Origin: Dromaius novaehollandiae
Taxonomy: Eukaryota; Chordata; Aves; Casuariiformes; Dromaiidae
Assembly (NCBI RefSeq): GCF_036370855.1
Contig: NC_088103.1
Span: 9,425,404-9,489,403, forward strand
Length of the DNA: 64,000 nucleotides
Reading direction: 5' to 3'
The notes under the pieces were generated by a model, which worked only from the letters and a program-made list of their open reading frames with translations, was not told where the DNA came from and did no database searches. Made by a program: the position numbers and the translations under genes. This document shows, piece by piece, positions 24,801-31,387 of this stretch. Numbering within the stretch: the first letter of the stretch is position 1; every line of letters starts with the position of its first letter.

Positions 24801-27688
24801 TTTTCTCCCCGGCTGCATCCCCCTTTTCTCCCCTTTTCTCCCCGGCTGCATCCCCCTTTTCTCCCCTTTTCTCCCCGGCTGCATCCCCCTTTTCTCCCCT
24901 TTTCTCCCCGGCTGCATCCCCCTTTTCTCCCCTTTTCTCCCCGGCTGCATCCCCCTTTTCTCCCCTTTTCTCCCCGGCTGCATCCCCCTTTTCTCCCCTT
25001 TTCTCCCCTTTTCTCCCCGGCTGCATCCCCCTTTTCTCCCCTTTTCTCCTCTTTTCTCCCCGGCTGCATCCCCCTTTTCTCCCCTTTTCTCCCCTTTTCT
25101 CCCCTTTTCTCCCCTTTTCTCCCCGGCTGCATCCCCCTTTTCTCCCCTTTTCTCCCCTTTTCTCCCCGGCTGCATCCCCCTTTTCTCCCCTTTTCTCCCC
25201 TTTTCTCCCCTTTTCTCCCCGGCTGCATCCCCCTTTTCTCCCCTTTTCTCCCCTTTTCTCCCCTTTTCTCCCCTTTTCTCCCCTTTTCTCCCCTTTTCTC
25301 CCCTTTTCTCCCCTTTTCTCCCCTTTTCTCCCCGGCTGCATCCCCCTTTTCTCCCCGGCTGCATCCCCCTTTTCTCCCCTTTTCTCCCCGGCTGCATCCC
25401 CCTTTTCTCCCCGGCTGCATCCCCCTTTTCTCCCCTTTTCTCCCCTTTTCTCCCCGGCTGCATCCCCCTTTTCTCCCCTTTTCTCCCCTTTTCTCCCCTT
25501 TTCTCCCCTTTTCTCCCCGGCTGCATCCCCCTTTTCTCCCCGGCTGCATCCCCCTTTTCTCCCCTTTTCTCCCCTTTTCTCCCCGGCTGCATCCCCCTTT
25601 TCTCCCCTTTTCTCCCCTTTTCTCCCCTTTTCTCCCCGGCTGCATCCCCCTTTTCTCCCCGGCTGCATCCCCCTTTTCTCCCCTTTTCTCCCCGGCTGCA
25701 TCCCCCTTTTCTCCCCGGCTGCATCCCCCTTTTCTCCCCTTTTCTCCCCGGCTGCATCCCCCTTTTCTCCCCGGCTGCATCCCCCTTTTCTCCCCTTTTC
25801 TCCCCTTTTCTCCCCGGCTGCATCCCCCTTTTCTCCCCTTTTCTCCCCTTTTCTCCCCGGCTGCATCCCCCTTTTCTCCCCTTTTCTCCCCTTTTCTCCC
25901 CGGCTGCATCCCCCTTTTCTCCCCTTTTCTCCCCTTTTCTCCCCGGCTGCATCCCCCTTTTCTCCCCTTTTCTCCCCTTTTCTCCCCGGCTGCATCCCCC
26001 TTTTCTCCCCTTTTCTCCCCTTTTCTCCCCTTTTCTCCCCTTTTCTCCCCTTTTCTCCCCTTTTCTCCCCTTTTCTCCCCTTTTCTCCCCTTTTCTCCCC
26101 TTTTCTCCCCTTTTCTCCCCTTTTCTCCCCTTTTCTCCCCTTTTCTCCCCTTTTCTCCCCTTTTCTCCCCTTTTCTCCCCTTTTCTCCCCTTTTCTCCCC
26201 TTTTCTCCCCTTTTCTCCCCTTTTCTCCCCTTTTCTCCCCTTTTCTCCCCTTTTCTCCCCTTTTCTCCCCTTTTCTCCCCTTTTCTCCCCTTTTCTCCCC
26301 TTTTCTCCCCTTTTCTCCCCTTTTCTCCCCTTTTCTCCCCTTTTCTCCCCTTTTCTCCCCTTTTCTCCCCTTTTCTCCCCTTTTCTCCCCTTTTCTCCCC
26401 TTTTCTCCCCTTTTCTCCCCGGCTGCATCCCCCTTTTCTCCCCTTTTCTCCCCGGCTGCATCCCCCTTTTCTCCCCTTTTCTCCCCTTTTCTCCCCGGCT
26501 GCATCCCCCTTTTCTCCCCTTTTCTCCCCTTTTCTCCCCGGCTGCATCCCCCTTTTCTCCCCTTTTCTCCCCTTTTCTCCCCGGCTGCATCCCCCTTTTC
26601 TCCCCTTTTCTCCCCTTTTCTCCCCGGCTGCATCCCCCTTTTCTCCCCTTTTCTCCCCTTTTCTCCCCGGCTGCATCCCCCTTTTCTCCCCTTTTCTCCC
26701 CTTTTCTCCCCGGCTGCATCCCCCTTTTCTCCCCTTTTCTCCCCGGCTGCATCCCCCTCTCACTGCCGCCCCGCGCGCGGTGGGAAAGCCTCGCCGCCGC
26801 GCCGTCCCGGGTAGCGCCGCTAATGCGTATTGGCATGTTTGATCTGCTCGGGGAGAGATGAAAGCGGCAGCTGCCAACTCGGGTTACCGTCAGCGCCGCC
26901 CCCCTCGCTCCAAGGGCCGGCGGCGGCGGCGCTGGGGGGGCCGGCGCCCGCCCCACTGCCCCGGCCCCCCCGGGCCATGGCATCCCGGTTATGTCCTTGT
27001 TTGCATTGCCGGCGGCCGGGGCAGCGCTCGGCGCCCGCTCGCCTTTCCGCCCGCGCGCCGGGCCTGTTGTGAGCTGCCCCGTGCTTCGTTTTCACCCCTT
27101 TTTTATTGAATTATTTTTGCAAGGTGTGCAGCGCTGCTTTTCATTTATTTATTTTGCAAGGTGCGCAGCGATGCTTTCCATGCACGCACTTATTTTGCAA
27201 GGTGTGCAGCGTCGCTGCTCCTTGCAGCCTGTGCCGGGAAGCGAAGCTCCGGGTGCCCCAGCAGCGGCTCATTCCCCACGTGGGGATAAAGAGCCCTTGG
27301 CCCTTCCTTTCTGCCCCTTCCCGCACTGCATTTTTAGCAAAAACAAGCAAAAACAAGGCGACATTGTAGCTCTTCCCCAGCGCTGCCAAAGCTAACAAAC
27401 TGCGAGCGCGGAGGCAAGCAGCCCAGAAGTGGCTTATGCGGCGTTTAAGCAGCGGCTGGAGGCAAAGGCAAGCCCGGGCTCCGGGTCGCCCTTCCTCGAG
27501 GCCGGCTCACGCGCGTCTTCTCCCCGCTGTGCTTTCAGGTGGCGGCCGGCGCCGGCGTCTACGAGGTGCTGGACCGGCTGGGCTTCGCCGAGCTGGAGAG
27601 CCCCGAGGGGCAGGCGCTGCGCGGGCTCCGGCACCGCTGGCGGGAGCAGAGCGGCGGCTCGCGCCCCTTCCGGGGAGACTTCGTCTAG
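678..27688 (+). CDS. PALD1: PALD1 (paladin), 3' part of gene: 17 spliced coding exons
   Basis: Spliced coding region, 5'-partial. Join: 678-857, 1484-1648, 1829-1989, 2097-2172, 2884-3035, 3413-3509, 3736-3840, 7472-7567, 7772-7906, 8552-8668, 8761-8940, 10769-10966, 11607-11747, 12493-12564, 13420-13560, 22651-22806, 27539-27688. Every junction has AG/GT and compatible phase, giving 773 codons and a stop; human paladin is 856 residues, so roughly the first 85-95 lie upstream. Identity rests on strong similarity to human paladin throughout (for example GAPNFRQ, FGMGQPS, HDFAQLSE, PMHYHLREIIICTYRQ). Two phosphatase-type C-X5-R loops are seen, CQTGVGR (2947-2967) and CHSGRGR (11679-11699); a third C-X5-R pattern is at 1487-1507. 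Paladin is known as a cysteine-phosphatase-like protein, reported as an antiphosphatase in chick neural crest and as a phosphoinositide phosphatase controlling endosomal VEGFR2 signalling. No signal peptide is visible in this part. Confidence 0.95.
858..1483 (+). other. PALD1: PALD1 intron, 626 bp
   Basis: GC-rich, with no repeats or extra exon recognised. From 1262 the frame that continues into the next exon is open through the acceptor, but this has no similarity to paladin and is treated as chance in GC-rich DNA. Confidence 0.8.
1484..1648 (+). CDS. PALD1: PALD1 coding exon 2 of window
   Basis: 55 codons, phase 0-0, from ECVFFCVREEPVVFL to KLELAIRKE. The segment CVFFCVR fits C-X5-R (Cys codon 1487, Arg codon 1505), and the human protein has the same spacing. 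The donor is a weak GTGCTC. The following intron is only 180 bp and has no in-frame stop. Confidence 0.95.
1829..1989 (+). CDS. PALD1: PALD1 coding exon 3 of window
   Basis: 161 nt, phase 0 to 2, reading LHDFAQLSESTYYVY and ending in FLQPSY plus two bases of an Arg codon. The acceptor is an unusual CGAAG after a pyrimidine-rich tract. Human paladin has Ile where this exon starts with Leu; the following HDFAQLSE is identical. Confidence 0.93.
2097..2172 (+). CDS. PALD1: PALD1 coding exon 4 of window
   Basis: 76 nt completing the split Arg codon, then YHRLPLPVDGAPLEAQFDAF and ending FLR. Acceptor GGCAG, strong donor GTAAGG. The intron before it is only 107 bp, and AG|GTAC occurs at both its ends, so the exact cut was fixed by phase and by the human YRYHRLPLP. 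Confidence 0.95.
2173..2883 (+). other. PALD1: PALD1 intron, 711 bp
   Basis: Mixed composition: an AT-richer middle with several AATAAA-like words near 2640 and 2700, then GC-rich DNA to the CCCCAG acceptor. No exon or recognisable repeat was seen. Confidence 0.75.
2884..3035 (+). CDS. PALD1: PALD1 coding exon 5 of window, first phosphatase loop
   Basis: 152 nt, phase 0 to 2. It encodes ESPSLLLLRDPGGPPPALLF followed by GCQTGVGRTNLAMALGTLVL. The C-X5-R loop has Cys at 2947-2949 and Arg at 2965-2967. Classical tyrosine phosphatases have His before the Cys; here it is Gly (Ser in human). Donor GTAAGT is consensus. Confidence 0.96.
3036..3412 (+). other. PALD1: PALD1 intron, 377 bp
   Basis: GC-rich left half, then a pyrimidine tract and CCAG acceptor. 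Nothing else recognised. Confidence 0.8.
3413..3509 (+). CDS. PALD1: PALD1 coding exon 6 of window
   Basis: 97 nt completing an Asp codon, then LPHPAKTSPRERFRVIQTFV and EMVPKGQQIVEE. It corresponds to the human segment between the first phosphatase loop and the helical VDRAI region; the linker at its start is variable. Donor GTAAGC. Confidence 0.94.
3736..3840 (+). CDS. PALD1: PALD1 coding exon 7 of window
   Basis: 35 codons, phase 0-0, VDSAIAFCSEMHDMKEAIYE then CKKKLEGIGEDYQIQ. Predicted helical and charged, matching the human HDLKEVVLENQKKLEGI region. Donor GTACGG. Confidence 0.94.
3841..7471 (+). other. PALD1: PALD1 intron, 3.6 kb
   Basis: No exon seen in either strand. Composition alternates between GC-rich pieces and AT-richer ones (about 4140-4320, 4840-5060, 6780-7100). 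It could hold enhancer elements, but nothing specific can be assigned by eye. Confidence 0.7.
7472..7567 (+). CDS. PALD1: PALD1 coding exon 8 of window
   Basis: 32 codons, phase 0-0: GNSTKEYFLQRTLQSLERYF then YLIAFNYYLHEQ. The SLERYF..FNYYLH segment recurs in diverged form in exon 16 (YLERYIYLILFNAYLH), part of an internal duplication of the protein. Followed by a 204-bp intron with no in-frame stop. Confidence 0.95.
7772..7906 (+). CDS. PALD1: PALD1 coding exon 9 of window
   Basis: 45 codons, phase 0-0: YPLGFALSFSRWMCRHPELY then RLQASMNVSELTVTAELVIKGTRVL (split here for length). The first half is close to human; the second half is a variable linker between the two repeated halves of the protein. 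Confidence 0.94.
7907..8551 (+). other. PALD1: PALD1 intron, 645 bp
   Basis: GC-rich, ends in a CGCTGCAG acceptor. No extra feature recognised. Confidence 0.78.
8552..8668 (+). CDS. PALD1: PALD1 coding exon 10 of window
   Basis: 39 codons, phase 0-0, containing SPDVLSTVKEMSVANFRRVP and KMSVYGTAQPSSK. The NFRRVP..VYGTAQPS pattern mirrors NFRQAK..VFGMGQPS of exon 1 and marks the start of the second half of the protein. Confidence 0.95.
8761..8940 (+). CDS. PALD1: PALD1 coding exon 11 of window
   Basis: 60 codons, phase 0-0, TLGSVLRYLTDAKRKHSHIL then WINLREEVVLEGNEQIYTLR and a variable tail to EQLE. The acceptor is CTCTAG, after a 92-bp intron. LREEVVLEG matches exon 2's VREEPVVFL in the duplicated layout. 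Confidence 0.95.
8941..10768 (+). other. PALD1: PALD1 intron, 1.8 kb
   Basis: AT-richer than its surroundings between about 9040 and 9900, GC-rich after 10,000. No coding match and no recognisable transposon. It ends with the CTTTGCAG acceptor of exon 12. Confidence 0.72.
10769..10966 (+). CDS. PALD1: PALD1 coding exon 12 of window
   Basis: 66 codons, phase 0-0. The first part, KLESTMKNDLLKCQKWLEVY, is Lys/Glu-rich and probably helical. The second part, SCLTMQEIFNQQKNTCQGL and YRRIPIPDFCAPKEQ, is close to human and leads directly into the second phosphatase loop exon. Confidence 0.95.
10967..11606 (+). other. PALD1: PALD1 intron, 640 bp, with 25-bp tandem duplication
   Basis: GC-rich. A perfect 25-bp direct duplication (11,529-11,553 and 11,554-11,578) lies 28 bp before the acceptor-exon boundary. 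Nothing else recognised. Confidence 0.8.
11529..11578. repeat. Perfect 2 x 25-bp direct duplication
   Basis: Two adjacent identical 25-bp copies, each beginning CCTAACGAGCC. They sit just upstream of the pyrimidine tract of PALD1 exon 13. Perfect identity in a non-coding stretch suggests a recent slippage or duplication event (inference). Confidence 0.9.
11607..11747 (+). CDS. PALD1: PALD1 coding exon 13 of window, second phosphatase loop
   Basis: 47 codons, phase 0-0: DFDRLLEAMKGTLAEDSRAA then FVFNCHSGRGRTTTAMVIAV and LTLWHFN. The C-X5-R loop has Cys at 11,679-11,681 and Arg at 11,697-11,699, followed by TTT, typical of a cysteine-phosphatase P-loop and helix. Asn rather than His precedes the Cys. 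Human has CLSGQGR here. Confidence 0.96.
11748..12492 (+). other. PALD1: PALD1 intron, 745 bp
   Basis: GC-rich, no recognised repeat or extra exon; acceptor TGCTGCAG. Confidence 0.78.
12493..12564 (+). CDS. PALD1: PALD1 coding exon 14 of window
   Basis: 24 codons, phase 0-0: GIPEMSEDEIVSVPDAKYTK then GEFE. Short acidic exon; VSVPDAK.TKGEF is nearly identical to human. Donor GTGAGT. Confidence 0.95.
12565..13419 (+). other. PALD1: PALD1 intron, 855 bp
   Basis: AT-rich block around 12,660-12,860 with T/A runs, and a T-rich run near 13,166-13,190. Otherwise GC-rich. No exon seen. Confidence 0.75.
13420..13560 (+). CDS. PALD1: PALD1 coding exon 15 of window
   Basis: 47 codons, phase 0-0: VVMKVVQLLPDGHRMKKEVD then MALDTVSETMTPMHYHLREI and IICTYRQ. 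It is the most conserved exon in the window, with only two differences from human by eye. LLPDGHRMKKEVD aligns with exon 6-7 MVPKGQQIVEEVD in the internal duplication. Confidence 0.97.
13561..22650 (+). other. PALD1: PALD1 intron, 9.1 kb
   Basis: The largest intron of the gene. Both strands were read for paladin-like or other known protein segments; none was found. It contains T-rich runs (about 17,791-17,830), a GT/AT microsatellite (21,587-21,610) and alternating GC-rich and AT-rich pieces. A TCCGTTGCAG acceptor ends it. Confidence 0.72.
21587..21610. repeat. (GT)n-(AT)n microsatellite
   Basis: A T-run, then about six GT units, then about five AT units, followed by T-rich DNA. Simple-sequence repeat inside the PALD1 9.1-kb intron. 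Confidence 0.9.
22651..22806 (+). CDS. PALD1: PALD1 coding exon 16 of window
   Basis: 52 codons, phase 0-0: GKTGKEERERRTLQLRSLQ then YLERYIYLILFNAYLHLEKK and DSWQRPFSVWMRE. The Lys/Arg/Glu-rich start is variable; the rest matches human LRSLQYLERY and DSWQRPFS closely. Donor GTGAGC. Confidence 0.96.
23619..26757. repeat. 3.14-kb minisatellite of 10-bp and 13-bp units
   Basis: By hand count the array is 258 copies of TTTTCTCCCC interrupted by 43 copies of GGCTGCATCCCCC; 258 x 10 + 43 x 13 = 3,139, exactly the span. Only one unit departs from consensus (C to T at 25,050). Interruptions are absent for long stretches (runs of 34, 57, 16 and 42 decamers) and frequent elsewhere, forming higher-order units of 33 bp (24,811-25,008) and 43 bp (25,816-26,000 and 26,454-26,724). 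The + strand is pyrimidine-rich; the - strand, which is the transcription template, is (GGGGAGAAAA)n with regular four-G runs. Units of 10 and 13 both equal 1 modulo 3, so every frame stays open; the long ORFs here are artefacts. Confidence 0.97.
27110..27220. repeat. Three degenerate copies of a ~40-bp unit
   Basis: The words TTGCAAGGTGTGCAGCG, TTGCAAGGTGCGCAGCG and TTGCAAGGTGTGCAGCG start at 27,117, 27,154 and 27,195, each preceded by a T/A-rich stretch and followed by C/T-rich sequence. Spacing is 37 and 41 bp. This is a short degenerate tandem repeat in the last PALD1 intron. Confidence 0.8.
27539..27688 (+). CDS. PALD1: PALD1 terminal coding exon (stop codon)
   Basis: 49 codons plus TAG: VAAGAGVYEVLDRLGFAELE then SPEGQALRGLRHRWREQSGG and SRPFRGDFV. 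The GLRHRWREQS segment matches human RLRYRWQEQS; the last ten residues diverge. Acceptor GCTTTCAG. Very GC-rich (nearly all third positions G or C). Confidence 0.95.
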   Translation: MAAGAGVYEVLDRLGFAELESPEGQALRGLRHRWREQSGGSRPFRGDFV

Positions 27689-27810
27689 GAGGGACCCTGC
27701 CGCCGGGCACGGGAGGGGAGGGGAGGGCCCGTACACTGCCTTTAAACGCCCGACTTCGGGGGGGGGGGGGGCTCTTTTAGACGCAATAAAAATACTGTAA
27801 ATTAAAACGA
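27689..27810 (+). other. PALD1: PALD1 3'UTR, very short, G-tract rich
   Basis: About 100 nt separate the stop from the polyadenylation signal. It includes GGGAGGGGAGGGGAGGG (about 27,710-27,726), a textbook four-tract quadruplex motif, and a run of 14 G (27,758-27,771). The cleavage site is inferred from the AATAAA and downstream GT-rich sequence, not observed. Confidence 0.75.
27785..27790 (+). terminator. PALD1: Polyadenylation signal AATAAA of PALD1
   Basis: Canonical AATAAA 97 nt after the PALD1 stop codon, followed within about 35 nt by GT-rich DNA (GTGGGCAGGTGTTT) suited to be the downstream element. No competing signal lies nearer the stop. Confidence 0.85.
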
Positions 27811-27961
27811 CCCGCTCGTGGGCAGGTGTTTAATTGCAAGCGCTGGGTCACTTGAAAGACATGGCTGCAACGCAAAGATCTTCTGCCTTGCAAATGCACT
27901 AACAATAAGTGCCAAATTTTTCAAGCATCTCACTTTCTTACTACACCAGTGTCGTATTTAA

Positions 27962-28010
27962 GATATATATATATGTATGTGTATATATATATATCCCTAT
28001 GTGTGTATAT
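27962..28010. repeat. AT/GT-rich microsatellite
   Basis: Imperfect alternating AT, GTAT and GT dinucleotides just 3' of PALD1. Confidence 0.88.
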
Positions 28011-31000
28011 TTACATCTATCTCGATGCATATATGTATGTATTTGGGGGGACATGAGCATTTGCAGCGTGACTTTGGATGCACAGAGGACCCCTGAGACG
28101 TTTTGCAGAGATCCAGGTGTTTGTAATGTTTGTGCACATCTGTTCGTCCTTCCTCAGGTTTTATTTGGGAGCGTGCTTGGGGAAAACCTGACCTCGTGGG
28201 TCCGAGCTGCCGGACGAGATGCTCCCGCTGCGGTTTACCCGGGAAAGAGCCAGGTCCCGGGAAGCTGCAGGAGTTAAATGATAATGGTTGAGGTTACAGC
28301 TCATAGGAGCCGTAGGACCAGGATTTCAGAAAATACATCTGGAATAAGCTTAAAAGCATAACTGATGTGGGAGGGTTTTTTTAAGGGAGGAGAAAGACTG
28401 AAAAATGAAGCTAATGAGAAAAGGATGCAAAGAAGGCGCAGGGCTCCCGCGCCTCCCTCGCAGCCCGGGGAGAGCGCCCGGCCGCGGGGCTGGTGGTCGG
28501 GAACTCAACGGGCCGGGCAGGAGCCCGCGTGAATGGGATGATAAAATAGGATGTGGAGTACAAAAGCAGAAGCACACGCTCTGCCTCTCGCAGCGCCTGC
28601 TTTCATCTGCTGCCAGGGCCGGGAGGTGCAGACAGCAGGAATTAAAAAGTGCATGGTGGAGGGGAAAACAAAAAAATTGAAATCGCAAGAGATGCTTTTA
28701 TTAAACGCTGGAATTGTTCCTGCTGCTCCTTTGAGAGCCCAAATTCCCAAGGGCTCCCTTGACAAAGCGTCTTATTTTTGACTTACCCAAGCATTTGGAG
28801 TTGACTTTTTTAGCGCAAAAATATCTGACGGAATATTTAGTCCCTTGCTGGGTAGTTCAGTGTTTGGATAATTCGCTGGTGATGTAGTAGATGAGTTAGT
28901 AATCTGCAAGAGGCTGCTGATACTATTTTTTTTTCCTGTTCTTTTTCTAACTGCTTCCGTGAACATCTGGCCCTGTGACACATTTTTGTTCGCCCCCGTC
29001 CTCGGCAGTGACAGAGGAACTACCTGAAGTGACGTAAAACCCGCTTAGGTTGCTCCTGGAGAAGAGCTGGCTGCATGGTGTTTTGGGAAGCTTTGAAACA
29101 GCCTGATTCTTCATCGTTGTCTGTTTATGGAGAGAGAAATGGTGATTTTTCTCTCTAGCTTGGTTCCTTTATAATGGAGCCCATGCTGCAGCGCTGCTGT
29201 TGCTACCTTTTTCTCTGAGGTGATCTGCATGATGATCTCCTTTGGTTGCCCTCCAAGACTGATTCGGTGTTTCATGAAGGCTGCAGCCCTTTACAGCTTG
29301 TTTTCTCTTTTTAGCCTCAAAACCCTTGAGCGGTGTTTGGGTTTGGTTCATTTTTAGGGGGGAACAGATGATGGGAGCAGGCTGCGACTTGCGGGGAATA
29401 AGGAGACCTCAACCCTTGGGATGGCAACAGCTCGTCCCCCTTCTCCTGCCCCTTGCTTGGGAAATCCTGCCTGCTCTCCAAGGGAAGCTCAAGCAGCCAC
29501 TTAATTAGGCAGATTTTTAATTGCATAGGCAATCCAGCCCTTTAATCTCGGTAATGAAGGCTGGAGGTTTGTATCACCTGGCCTGGGGGCTCGACAGCCT
29601 CTTTCCCCTTTCCCACCTTCCAAACAAGCGATTTCCAACGTTGGGCAAAAGCAATTGCCGAGGGGGGAAAAAGGCCTCCGAAATGTGTGTTGGTGAAAAA
29701 TCAACCGTGCTGCATTTTTTCTTTTTTTTTCCCTCCACGCCGGGGTAGCAAAGTAGGAATATAGAGCCCCCGTCGCATATAGGTGTATAGGAATATAGGT
29801 GCCCTCCGTCGCACTGCTGTGCATGTGCAGTGTGATTTCCAGGAGCCCTTAGCAGATTAACTCCACTTACGAAGAAAATAAGCCCTAAGAAAGGCCCCCG
29901 CGGCGCGCAGGGCCCGTCGAAGTGGGGCGCGAGCGAGGTTTGCTCGAGCAGCTAAAATCGCCGCACGGCAGCCGGCGCATCGGGGCCTGCTTATTTCAAC
30001 CAAAAGGAATTTTTTCCCATTTTTAGAAGCGACTGGCTCTTTGATCCTCGCTGAGTATCGCAGGAACGTGAGCTCGAAGTTGCAGCTCGGCCGCGGTATT
30101 CGAAGACCGCAGCCTGAGTCATCCCGGCGCGGGGGGGACCGAGGTGCTGCTGGAAGCGTTTCTGCATCCGCAGCGTCGGAGGAGGGATGGAGCGGAGGCC
30201 CGCGGTCCTGCTCCCGCGTCCCCTGGGCAGGGAGAGGCCGATTTTATTGCTCTTTAATAATAAGGATGCGCCCTGCGGGACCGGGCCTGCTTTCCCTGGA
30301 CCGGTCTGTCGGAGGAGGAGGAGGAGGATGGCTGATTTTTAGGAGCAGCTCCCTGTTCCCAGCTCCCTTGTGAAGGTTTCCCAGCAGCGATGGCCACCAT
30401 CTCCCCTAACGCCAGAAGAGGGGCACGAAATGCAGCTCGTGGTGCTCTGGGCCAGCACATTTTGGTCCTCTCGCAACCTTTTCCTTAGTTGTTTTTTTTT
30501 TTTCCTTTTTTTTCTTCTTTTTTTTCCTCCTTTACCTCTGTTTTGAGGTTTCAGGTGCACTTTAGTTAGGCGGGACAGCGTGGAGGAACCGGACGCCGGC
30601 CAAACGCCGAAGGTGTCCGTGCGCGCTCGGCCGTGAAGCCTTCTCCTCGCCTGCCGTTTGCGCGCACGCGGCTGGGGCGGGTAATGGAAACTCTTAACAC
30701 CATTAAAAAAAACAAAAAAGAAAAAAGCACGGCTCATTACGCCTATGGAAAACCGTTATTCTGCAAATATTCCCCGCGGCGACCGCGCTGGTGCAGCACC
30801 GCGGCTGTGCCGGGAGAGGGGTCGGGTGTGCTCCTTGGCGTGTTTTAACAGGGGTTGCTGCCCCTGCTCGGGCACAGTGATTGATTTTGATCTTTTTTTC
30901 CTTTTTCTTTTTTCTTTCCTCCCTCCTTTAAAAAAAAAAAAAAAGAGGAAACCATTTTCGGAACCAAACGAAACCCTCCGACGTGGTCGGTGGGATGCTG

Positions 31001-31368
31001 GGGACCGAAAGCTGGTTTTTGAGTGCAGCTGTAGGTGAATCCCTTGCCCGTGCGAGGGCATCGGTGGGCGATGCGAGCCGGCAGCCGGCACGGCCGTGCT
31101 TTCCCCCTGAGCAGCCGTCGTCTTCCACGCGGCACCTGGAGCAACGCTGCTGGTGGCAAGTCCCACCGTGCTCCTCCACGCAGATGCTCGACGGGCCACT
31201 TCTCCTAAAGAAAAATACAAATAAACAGAGCAGTTCCCAGCCAGATGCTGCATTTTGACTTCTCACATTTTTGCATCGGGTTTGGCTTCTTGAAAACAGC
31301 CCCGTGCCTGGCCCCACCGCCGAGGCGAGAGGAGCAGGTCTCTCCTCACCTCTGCCAGTTCTTGCTGC

Positions 31369-31387
31369 TTTTTTTTTTTTTTTTTTT
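31369..31387. repeat. Poly(T) run, 19 nt
   Basis: Uninterrupted T homopolymer in intergenic DNA followed by a C/T-rich stretch. Could be the antisense tail of an old retroposon, but no body was recognised. Confidence 0.8.

Larger units (their letters stand above)
22807..27538 (+). other. PALD1: PALD1 last intron, 4.7 kb, mostly minisatellite
   Basis: About two thirds of this intron is the decamer minisatellite at 23,619-26,757. It also has T8 followed by a long G run near 23,091-23,111, a T run near 23,226-23,238, a GC-rich CpG-dense piece at 26,760-27,080, and three degenerate copies of a 37-41-bp unit at 27,110-27,220. Confidence 0.85.

Noticed and set aside
23619..26757. CRISPR-like appearance (identical 13-mer at intervals of 23, 33, 43 bp)
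   Set aside because: The intervals are multiples of one decamer, not unique spacers, and the genome is vertebrate. It is a minisatellite.
23081..26983. Four ORFs of more than 1,000 codons (one +, three -) giving SPLFSPFLPF- and RGEKGRKGEK-type repeats
   Set aside because: They are readings of the minisatellite. Units of 10 and 13 bases both shift frame by one, and neither contains a stop in any frame, so all six frames stay open. They have no conserved start, no domain and lie in a PALD1 intron.
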